This document shows, piece after piece, positions 1 through 4,806 of a stretch of DNA of 12,444 nucleotides. The DNA is taken from NCBI GenBank assembly GCA_001783035.1, contig MFQK01000048.1, positions 9,244 to 21,687 on the forward strand, read 5' to 3'. This DNA is from Candidatus Magasanikbacteria bacterium RIFCSPLOWO2_02_FULL_44_11 (GTDB lineage: Bacteria; Patescibacteriota; Patescibacteriia; Magasanikbacterales; GWA2-37-8). A program made the position numbers and the translations under genes. The notes under the pieces were generated by a model, which did no database searches, was not told the DNA's origin, and was given only the letters and a program-made list of their open reading frames with translations. Each line of letters opens with the position of its first letter. Within the stretch, counting starts at the first letter, position 1.

Positions 1-698
1 GTACGTTCGCCAGTTGGTGAAAATCGGGACACAGGTGGCAGGACTTTAGTAATAGCAGCGCCAAACTCGGCATAATACTTCTTTGCCACATCAATAGACG
101 AAACGGCAAAAATAGAATTGAACCCTGCTAACCTGCGATCTTTCAGCTTATAAAAACTATTTCGTTTGGTCTTTTGGTTAAAAGGCTCGCGAATGTAGCC
201 CACAATATTTGCCAAGCGTTTCGGCGAAGCCAGCACTGCCTCACGGTCAATATCTTTTATCTTTACATCCTCAATATTTTCGGCTTCCTTAACAGTTGAA
301 ACATAATCAACCTTAAATGGCAAAACATTTTTATCAGCAATCGCGTTTACGATAGTGTAGGTATGCAATTTTTCACCAAAAGCTTGCTCGGTTGTTTTCA
401 AATCCGGACGTCCACCTGCGCCAGCATTCATGGCAAAAAACCGCCCCCATTCACTGTCCGTAAAAGTAAAATCATTGAGTTTCTCCAATTGTTTGCGCAA
501 GTTGAGTACCAAATCAGCTTCGGATGTGATGGGCAGATATTCGTACGCCTGTGTCTCGAGTTGTTTGATAAAAGCCTGTTCCAAATCCGCCTCGCTCTGA
601 TAATGAGCAATACGAACACTTTCAGCCACATATTCACTCACAACAGTGCTTTGTGGATTCTCCGCAACTAAATTGTATTTATTACTGTTATTCTTCAT
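1..698 (-). pseudogene. hsdR: Type I restriction HsdR fragment with in-frame internal deletion, 3' end cut by window edge
   Basis: The reading frame starts at an ATG at 698 and stays open to the left edge (232 codons). Residues 1-88 match the N-terminal region of EcoR124-family HsdR (YQSEADLEQAFIKQLETQ, then NLRKQLEKLN and FTDSEWGRFF). From about residue 90 the protein jumps to the second motor domain (TTEQAFGEKLHTYTIV, VLPFKVDY, then ANIVGYIREPFNQKTKRN and AGFNSIFAVSSIDVAKKYY). In a full HsdR (about 1000 residues) these regions lie several hundred residues apart. The missing part would hold the PD-(D/E)xK nuclease, Walker A and DEAD-box motifs, so no restriction or translocation is expected. 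The start overlaps the preceding STAS-like gene by 11 bp, so the two are probably co-transcribed. The last dozen residues are not recognisable. The alternatives are a true deletion, a phase variant or a misassembly across a microhomology near 430-441. Confidence 0.82.
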
Positions 699-1002
699 AA
701 TTTTCCGAATCAAGACTTTCTTGCATATATTCAGACACAGTTTTGATAACTTCCTTAACAACATCTGAGCAATTTTTATAATGTATCTTTTCTAAAGCCA
801 CGTCACGAAACCGCCGAATTGGTTCAGAAATCAATGCATGAATAAATGATTGAGTCGTACCGCTAACTCCAGAAAAATCCAATACAATATCCCGGCCATC
901 TGCCAAGGTCGGCATAATCTTGGTGATACGTAAGTCTTTTGCCACATCTTTATTTTCTGCAAAATCTCCGACAAGATTCTTGATTTTAATTATCATGCTC
1001 AT
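688..1002 (-). CDS. STAS-like domain protein (DUF4325 type)
   Basis: A 104-residue soluble protein with the core IVLDFSGVSGTTQSFIHAL (about residues 39-57). This is the pattern of STAS-like DUF4325 domains: a beta strand ending in DFSGV, then a Ser/Thr-containing helix start (TTQSF). STAS domains act as partners of GHKL ATPases, as in anti-anti-sigma/anti-sigma pairs. Its start overlaps the stop of the upstream GHKL ATPase by 4 bp (ATGA), which argues that the two products work together. An alternative start is Met3. It is followed by hsdR with an 11-bp overlap. What it regulates is not visible: no sigma factor is nearby. The domain assignment is fairly safe, the role is inference. Confidence 0.75.
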   Translation of the reverse strand: MSMIIKIKNLVGDFAENKDVAKDLRITKIMPTLADGRDIVLDFSGVSGTTQSFIHALISEPIRRFRDVALEKIHYKNCSDVVKEVIKTVSEYMQESLDSENYEE

Positions 1003-1970
1003 ATAAATTTTGGTTCTTTATACTTCTTTCGTTTACGATCTCTAACCGCTTTGCCATAAACCTCTCGTATAGCAGAGAGTAGATGAGTAAATTCAGATTT
1101 GTTTTCAAGGGATAGATCTATCGCCACCAGCGTACCTTGAAAATAAGGGGCGTTGTTACGTTCAGAATGCCGATCATCATCCGGATCGGAATGGAGTCGC
1201 GGTTTCTCTATTCTCTTATCGTGAAGGAGAAGTTTATAAATACCGGAGCCGCTGTAAATCATGAAATAGTTACGTGCTACTTGCGCAATAGATTTAATGA
1301 AAAATAATCCAGCACCAGCATTATCTTCTGTTCCACCTTCTTTCCGTGTTGTTCCCGAAATACCGGGAACCATTGCCCATTTGATCGCGTCTATATCTGT
1401 CTTTGAATGGGAAGCCCAATAAAGTTGCAGACTCTTTTTAATACCAATACCGCCATCACAAATACCAATTCGAATTGTATTTGATTTTTTATAGTATTGT
1501 GCCGCGACAATCGCTCCATCCGCACTTCCTGCATGCTCTAATACATTACGAAGAAGTTCCCCGATTGTATATTTAATAGCATCCGTTTTATCAGCGGGTA
1601 AATGCAAAAGAGGAATCATGTTTGTAATAAATTTTGACTGCTCGGTAGAATTTTTGATAATGGTGATGGGTATAAATCTTCCTGATTCTTCTTTCTTATG
1701 AATAGTATATGGTGACTTTTGATGTGTGAATTCAAAAAGTCCCATGCGATCGAGATATGAACCAGAAGTTGCCGTGAGGTTTTCAAACGTAACATTTTGC
1801 TTACCTGCCTTCACTGCCATTGCTACAATTAAAGCTAAAACGACCGGATGTACATTTATCCACTTTGGATGAGAATAAATCTGAAGATACTTAGGATCAG
1901 AAAAATCGAGACTGCTGATAAAGCGGTCAAAATTGCGTAAATAGTCTGAATTTGATAATGTCGCTTTCAT
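999..1970 (-). CDS. GHKL (HATPase_c) ATP-binding protein, partner of the STAS-like protein
   Basis: A 323-residue protein with a C-terminal GHKL ATP-binding fold. The N box is GELLRNVLEHAG (137-148), with the Mg/ATP residues E138, N142 and H146. The G1 box is DGGIGIKKS (172-180) and the G2 box is GAGLFFIKS (219-227). Residues 1-115 form a variable N-terminal region with SYLDRMGLFEF (71-81). There is no phospho-acceptor His domain and no membrane segment, so this is not a histidine kinase. It is closer to anti-sigma-factor-like or Gyrase/Hsp90/MutL-type ATPases. It overlaps the DUF4325 gene by 4 bp and shares the locus with hsdS and hsdR remnants. It has its own promoter-like sequence ending at the ATG. 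Family is confident. A defence or regulatory function is inferred from neighbours only. Confidence 0.8.
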   Translation of the reverse strand: MKATLSNSDYLRNFDRFISSLDFSDPKYLQIYSHPKWINVHPVVLALIVAMAVKAGKQNVTFENLTATSGSYLDRMGLFEFTHQKSPYTIHKKEESGRFIPITIIKNSTEQSKFITNMIPLLHLPADKTDAIKYTIGELLRNVLEHAGSADGAIVAAQYYKKSNTIRIGICDGGIGIKKSLQLYWASHSKTDIDAIKWAMVPGISGTTRKEGGTEDNAGAGLFFIKSIAQVARNYFMIYSGSGIYKLLLHDKRIEKPRLHSDPDDDRHSERNNAPYFQGTLVAIDLSLENKSEFTHLLSAIREVYGKAVRDRKRKKYKEPKFI

Positions 1971-1976
1971 ATTGTT

Positions 1977-2020
1977 AGTTTACCTGTAGAGCGTGTTTGT
2001 GTCAATATACGTCCTACAGG
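1977..2020 (-). promoter_or_regulatory. Promoter of the ATPase-STAS pair with flanking inverted repeat, probably leaderless
   Basis: On the minus strand TTGACA (2005-2000) is followed after exactly 17 nt by TAAACT (1982-1977). The ATG at 1970 begins 7 nt after this hexamer, where transcription would be expected to start, so the mRNA would have no leader. A 7-bp inverted repeat, CCTGTAG (1983-1989) and CTACAGG (2014-2020), has one arm against the -10 and the other upstream of the -35, which is a plausible operator arrangement. Confidence 0.5.
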
Positions 2021-2056
2021 GAATAAAAACCCAGAAACATCAAAAAAATTGGCACT

Positions 2057-2371
2057 TTAGTTGATATTAGTTATCATGATATTATCCGCTTGTAATTCGT
2101 TGAAAGTTAAAAGCTTACCCCGATAGTAGTAATACTGTGATCTGCGAGCGGAGAGTTCTGCTGGCAAACCTATTGAGATGTCGCTTACAAGCGCATTGAA
2201 TTTATTCAAAATCTTCACAATGCGTTCTTGCTCGGCGATGGGTGGGAGAGAAATTTCGAATTTTATAAATTCCTCTTTTGTGATTGTTTTGATTGTACTG
2301 CCTCGAGCAGTTTCTTTCTCAACAGCAAATTTTCTTTCAAGTTGATATGTAAAATATTTTTTATTTGTGAA
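2057..2371 (-). pseudogene. hsdS: C-terminal fragment of type I specificity subunit HsdS
   Basis: An open stretch of 104 codons plus a stop, with an in-frame TGA (2374-2372) immediately upstream and no ATG before the conserved part. It encodes the end of a target recognition domain (RGSTIKTITKEEF), the standard junction ISLPPIAEQERIVKILNKF, and the C-terminal conserved region DISIGLPAELSARRSQYYYY with RGKLLTF. These are hallmarks of HsdS C-termini. A full HsdS has about 400 residues and two recognition domains, so roughly three quarters are missing and no separate start or Shine-Dalgarno is seen. The 5' part ends where the zinc-ribbon/abiE cassette begins (an 11-bp overlap with its stop region), suggesting that insertion or deletion at this boundary destroyed hsdS. 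No hsdM is visible. Confidence 0.85.
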
Positions 2372-2552
2372 TCACCTTATAGTCTCCCTCTTTGCCACCG
2401 ACCCGGACGTAATCCCCGCACCCATCAACAAAAATTATCTTACAATTGCAATGTGTAAGTTTTTTATGGGTATTCCAAAAAATCTCATCTCCGCAATGAG
2501 TGCATTTATAGTAAGTCTCCCCTTTGGTTTTATTGGCGATTTCCTTTGGCAT
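2361..2552 (-). CDS. Small zinc-ribbon protein (DUF7695-like)
   Basis: 63 residues with CxxC (C17, C20), CxC (C35, C37) and a further C45. The spacing CTHCGDEIFW ... HCNCKIIFVDGCGDYVRVGG resembles the small zinc-ribbon family I know as DUF7695, in which a CxxCGD knuckle is followed by a CxCG(A/K)I-VDG-DY segment. It starts 4 nt after the abiEii stop, so it is very probably the third gene of the abiE operon. A zinc-stabilised RNA- or protein-binding role is possible but not shown. Its 3' end overlaps the hsdS remnant. Confidence 0.65.
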   Translation of the reverse strand: MPKEIANKTKGETYYKCTHCGDEIFWNTHKKLTHCNCKIIFVDGCGDYVRVGGKEGDYKVIHK

Positions 2553-2556
2553 ACAT

Positions 2557-3252
2557 TTATTTTTTGCTTTCCATTCGAGCCTTTAACAGAAAAATGGTCT
2601 CAGTCCGGAGCTTTGCCCGGGCCCAGTCTTTTTGCGGCTCGGTAAGAAAGTCACCCAAGCCATCAAGAACATGCTTGTTATCCATCTTCTCTAGTTGCTC
2701 AACGGATTTTTGCAAAAGCTCTTTAAAAGACACCTTTGAACGCTGTTCCACAATTGCCTTATTTATCGGCCAGCTGTTTTTAAGAAAGAACCAGACATCA
2801 TAAATATCACGGCTCGTTTTGCCGACTCGTTCGTGCATGGCCATAAGCTTGTGGGCAAACATATCTTCCCGGATCATCACCAGCATAGAGATACCAAGCA
2901 GAGTCCGGAGCTCATACTTGGAGCCGAAATTTCTTCGGTTTACCTCGATCTTTATCTTCTGTGCTCCCGGCGCGTAGGAGATCACATTTAAAAGATTAAA
3001 GTGTTTTAGGCGCGAGTCGATAATTGTTCCATAACTTTTGGCAATGGTATTAATTTTTTCAAACACTTCAGCCTCTTTGCTTTCATCCAGCAAGTCAAAA
3101 TCCAGATCAATTGAGTCGCGATTCAAATCATAGAACAAGAGAGCGGCAGTACCACCCTTAAAACCCAAATGAGGAGCAATTGAAGTGTCCGAGTAAATAT
3201 CCTTCAGAATCTGAAGTAGTATATTTTTATGTTTCGAGTAGTCCAATGTCAT
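2557..3252 (-). CDS. abiEii: AbiEii/AbiGii-family nucleotidyltransferase toxin
   Basis: 231 residues with the DNA polymerase-beta-like nucleotidyltransferase signature. The glycine motif is KGGTAALLFYDLNR (32-45), followed by the metal-binding acids D49 and D51 in RDSIDLDFDL (45-54). KIKIEVNRR (100-107) follows, then the family's K135 (AHKLMAMHER) and RDIYDVWFF (148-156). Members of this family (AbiEii, MenT toxins) transfer nucleotides to tRNA or other targets and block translation; abiE acts in phage abortive infection. The start overlaps the abiEi stop by 4 bp (ATGA), giving the usual antitoxin-then-toxin order with translational coupling. All key residues seem present, so the toxin is probably intact. 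Confidence 0.9.
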   Translation of the reverse strand: MTLDYSKHKNILLQILKDIYSDTSIAPHLGFKGGTAALLFYDLNRDSIDLDFDLLDESKEAEVFEKINTIAKSYGTIIDSRLKHFNLLNVISYAPGAQKIKIEVNRRNFGSKYELRTLLGISMLVMIREDMFAHKLMAMHERVGKTSRDIYDVWFFLKNSWPINKAIVEQRSKVSFKELLQKSVEQLEKMDNKHVLDGLGDFLTEPQKDWARAKLRTETIFLLKARMESKK

Positions 3253-3866
3253 ACGTTTTCGGTTTTGTTAGATTGGTTACTTTTATAATGTTCAAAGTAC
3301 ATTGTAACCTTTTTCCCCATGCGTTTGTTGTGGTAGATGGGCAAAATCTCAAAAACCTTGTCCCAATCCAATACATCTAAATTATCGAAATGATAATCTT
3401 TGCTGATATAAATGCGGTCCAAAAAAGCGCGCTCTTTAGTTGCTGTGGCGATGCCGTCGGCGTGTTCGATGCCAGCGGTATTACTCAACACATAATCTTT
3501 CATCCGAACGAATGAAATCTTTTGACCGTCGGCTTCAATTTCTCTCGTAACATACGTGGCCACAAAAATATTGCCATAGTATTGAAAATTAACTCCGGCA
3601 CGGGTTAATACCGTTTCAAAGCTGATATATGAGGGAGTATAAATACGAGTCGCCAATTCAAAGCGATTATAATTTTTATCTTTGGCATAGATGCCACGAC
3701 GTACTTTGACCAACTTTCCGGCCTTAACATATTTGTACAATCGTCCGCTAATTGTCTGTTCTTTTTCTTCGCCCCACAACAAAGCAACGTCTTTGGTAGA
3801 AAAGACGGTCTTGGAAGATCGCAACAAGACCTCGACATATTCACCTTTGACTGGTTTATTATCCAT
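3249..3866 (-). CDS. abiEi: AbiEi-family antitoxin / autorepressor
   Basis: I take the ATG at 3866 as the start (205 residues, MDNKPVKGEYVEVLLRSS...). The frame is open up to 3953, but that extra stretch covers the promoter and operator. The N-terminal winged-helix domain contains SSKTVFSTKDVALLWGE (about 17-33) and RLYKYVKAGKLVKVRRGIYA (about 43-62). It is followed by the AbiEi core YTPSYISFETVLTRAGV and a C-terminal domain that in this family counteracts the toxin. AbiEi proteins bind inverted repeats in their own promoter and repress it, which fits the palindrome just upstream. No clear Shine-Dalgarno is seen. It is coupled to abiEii by a 4-bp overlap. Confidence 0.87.
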   Translation of the reverse strand: MDNKPVKGEYVEVLLRSSKTVFSTKDVALLWGEEKEQTISGRLYKYVKAGKLVKVRRGIYAKDKNYNRFELATRIYTPSYISFETVLTRAGVNFQYYGNIFVATYVTREIEADGQKISFVRMKDYVLSNTAGIEHADGIATATKERAFLDRIYISKDYHFDNLDVLDWDKVFEILPIYHNKRMGKKVTMYFEHYKSNQSNKTENV

Positions 3867-3872
3867 ATAGTG

Positions 3873-3903
3873 ACTGGAAATAACCTTAAAGGTTAGTTCC
3901 AGT
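3873..3903. promoter_or_regulatory. 31-bp palindromic operator of abiE
   Basis: The near-perfect palindrome is centred on 3888. ACTGGAA (3873-3879) pairs with TTCCAGT (3897-3903) and TAACCTT (3881-3887) pairs with AAGGTTA (3889-3895). The only mismatch is 3880/3896. It covers the expected transcription start, 7 bp upstream of the abiEi ATG. AbiEi antitoxins are known to bind inverted repeats in this place. Confidence 0.7.
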
Positions 3904-3905
3904 AC

Positions 3906-3934
3906 ATTATATACCATAATATCCTTAAGCACAA
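3906..3934 (-). promoter_or_regulatory. abiE promoter
   Basis: -35 TTGTGC (3934-3929), a 17-nt spacer and a perfect -10 TATAAT (3911-3906). The start of transcription would fall near 3899, inside the palindromic operator. This location also rules out a translation start at 3953. Confidence 0.7.
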
Positions 3935-4053
3935 GTAGCGAATCCATAAGCAACTTTGCTTAAACGCCCACGATTAGTGAATACAGGGCATAAAACGCCA
4001 TTCATTTACAGCGCTTGCCACGGACGATATAACGGTGGTGAAGTTTCCGGAAA
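3935..4053. other. Intergenic stretch without recognised feature
   Basis: Between the abiE promoter and the mini-element I see no convincing gene, RNA or repeat. The minus-strand frame covering 4159-3974 encodes only the translated hairpin repeat plus an unstructured tail. Confidence 0.5.
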
Positions 4054-4074
4054 TGTGGACCTGATCGGAGTTGA
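4054..4074 (-). repeat. Displaced tRNA-Ala 3'-end copy (att-like direct repeat)
   Basis: 20 of 21 positions match the tRNA-Ala 3' end (4228-4248), covering the 3' half of the T arm, the acceptor 3' strand and the discriminator base. No tRNA body precedes it; instead the hairpin module is fused to it. This is what integration by a tRNA-targeting recombinase leaves behind. Confidence 0.7.
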
Positions 4075-4195
4075 GTCGCTCACTTCGTTCTCTCCCACGG
4101 GAACCTTTGGGTTCCCGTGAACCCTCCTCACCAAGTAGGAAAAATACTTTTCCTACCACCTTTGGTTCAAATTCTCATTCTGTTCAACAAAATAC

Positions 4196-4222
4196 AAAAG
4201 CAGCCAATAAATGGCTGCTTTT
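4196..4222 (-). terminator. Hairpin terminator after tRNA-Ala
   Basis: A perfect 10-bp stem AAAAGCAGCC/GGCTGCTTTT with a 7-nt loop, starting 8 nt beyond the tRNA 3' end. It ends in a U-rich tract on the minus strand, and the A-rich left arm would give a weak U tract on the plus strand too. It lies inside the proposed mini-element, so the element would supply the tRNA terminator. Confidence 0.65.
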
Positions 4223-4229
4223 ATATTTG

Positions 4230-4302
4230 TGGACCTGATCGGATTTGAACCGATGACCTTTGCTTTGCAAAAGCACTGCTCTACCAACTGAGCTACAGGC
4301 CC
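4230..4302 (-). tRNA. tRNA-Ala (anticodon UGC)
   Basis: A full cloverleaf can be drawn. Acceptor GGGCCTG/CAGGTCC has one G-U pair, the D arm is GCTC...GAGC, the anticodon stem is GTGCT/AGCAA with loop TTTGCAA (anticodon TGC), the variable loop is AGGTC, the T arm is ATCGG-TTCAAAT-CCGAT and the discriminator is A. The terminal CCA is not encoded (CAA follows the discriminator), so CCA must be added by nucleotidyltransferase. The outermost anticodon-stem pair is a G-A mismatch. Confidence 0.95.
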
Positions 4303-4316
4303 TTTTTTGTGAACGA

Positions 4317-4345
4317 AGTATAGCAGAACTACTCAAGGTAGTCAA
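4317..4345 (-). promoter_or_regulatory. tRNA-Ala promoter
   Basis: TTGACT (4345-4340), a 17-nt spacer and TATACT (4322-4317) preceded by TGC, an extended -10. The predicted start near 4310 is about 8 nt before the mature tRNA 5' end. Confidence 0.8.
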
Positions 4346-4350
4346 TCCGG

Positions 4351-4371
4351 TGTATACTATATGTATACTAT
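4351..4371 (+). repeat. Tandem TGTATACTAT repeat upstream of mgtC
   Basis: TGTATACTAT occurs at 4351-4360 and 4362-4371, 11 bp apart (one helical turn). Each copy contains TATACT, a possible -10. No good -35 is visible. The second copy would place transcription start at or next to the mgtC ATG. It could be a tandem promoter or an operator. Confidence 0.35.
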
Positions 4372-4377
4372 GTCCAT

Positions 4378-4806
4378 ATGGATTTAATTATCAACGATTT
4401 TAATAGTCCGCAGGTATATTTTATTGGTCGCGTTTTTTTGGCGATTGCACTTGGGGCAATACTGGGTTTTCAACGCGAGCGGTCCGGAAAACCGGCTGGT
4501 CTGCGCACCTATGGTTTAGTAACGGCCGGTTCGGCGCTCGTCACTATTTTGGCTTTGGAAGTTTTTAATAATCCGACTGTGGCCGGACAGATTTTGACCG
4601 GTATCGGTTTTCTCGGTGCTGGTCTTATTTTTAGACGTGAAGATCACATTGACGGGCTGACGACGGCGGCAGGTTTATGGATGTCCGCGACAATCGGCAT
4701 GGCAGTCGGCGCCCGGCTTTATTTGGTGGCCGTGGTGGTAACGGTGGCAATTTTATTTTTGCTCATGTTCGATGATCGGAAGCTTCGTAGTTCGCAACGA
4801 CAATGA
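4378..4806 (+). CDS. MgtC/SapB family membrane protein
   Basis: 142 residues with about four membrane segments and the MgtC N-terminal domain signatures: FLAIALGAILGFQRER (20-35), GLRTYGLVTAGSALVT (41-56), ILTGIGFLGAGLIF (72-85) and GLTTAAGLWMSATIGMAVG (93-111). MgtC proteins are inner-membrane proteins linked to low-Mg2+ growth, acid/phosphate homeostasis and F-ATPase modulation. This one lacks the C-terminal soluble domain of Salmonella MgtC and is of the short SapB-like type common in environmental bacteria. No Shine-Dalgarno is seen before the ATG. Its last 54 bp overlap the convergent O-antigen ligase-like gene. The substrate or partner cannot be told from sequence. Confidence 0.88.
   Translation: MDLIINDFNSPQVYFIGRVFLAIALGAILGFQRERSGKPAGLRTYGLVTAGSALVTILALEVFNNPTVAGQILTGIGFLGAGLIFRREDHIDGLTTAAGLWMSATIGMAVGARLYLVAVVVTVAILFLLMFDDRKLRSSQRQ

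Larger units (their letters stand above)
4054..4248 (-). mobile_element. Miniature element inserted at the tRNA-Ala 3' end (copy 1)
   Basis: A ~174-bp unit is bounded by direct repeats 4054-4074 and 4228-4248. These are identical for 16 bp (TGTGGACCTGATCGGA), then have one mismatch, then TTGA. The right repeat is the 3' end of the functional tRNA-Ala, so the left one looks like the displaced original 3' end. Inside are two perfect hairpins: CACGGGAACC/GGTTCCCGTG (4096-4119) and GTAGGAAAA/TTTTCCTAC (4135-4156). A third, AAAAGCAGCC/GGCTGCTTTT (4196-4222), follows. It has no room for an integrase and would be non-autonomous. The same hairpin module occurs at the right end of the window. The element reading is inference; the repeats and hairpins are seen directly. 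Confidence 0.6.

Noticed and set aside
1..35. A second rearrangement at the very end of the hsdR fragment (VSRFSPTGER)
   Set aside because: The last residues do not look like HsdR, but so close to the edge nothing can be decided.
363..671. Plus-strand open frame opposite hsdR
   Set aside because: Antisense shadow; the minus-strand frame matches HsdR throughout.
999..1970. Histidine kinase
   Set aside because: Only the ATP-binding domain is present; there is no phospho-acceptor histidine helix, sensor domain or response regulator.
3867..3953. Upstream extension of abiEi to the ATG at 3953
   Set aside because: The stretch contains the -35, -10 and palindromic operator.
4054..4150. A degenerate second tRNA-Ala gene
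   Set aside because: Only the last ~21 bases match; upstream is the hairpin module shared with 12362-12439, with no D arm or anticodon arm.
3974..4159. Minus-strand 61-codon open frame before the abiE region
   Set aside because: It is the translated hairpin module of the mini-element (GEEGSREPKGSRGRERSERL mirrors the inverted repeats) and runs into non-coding sequence.
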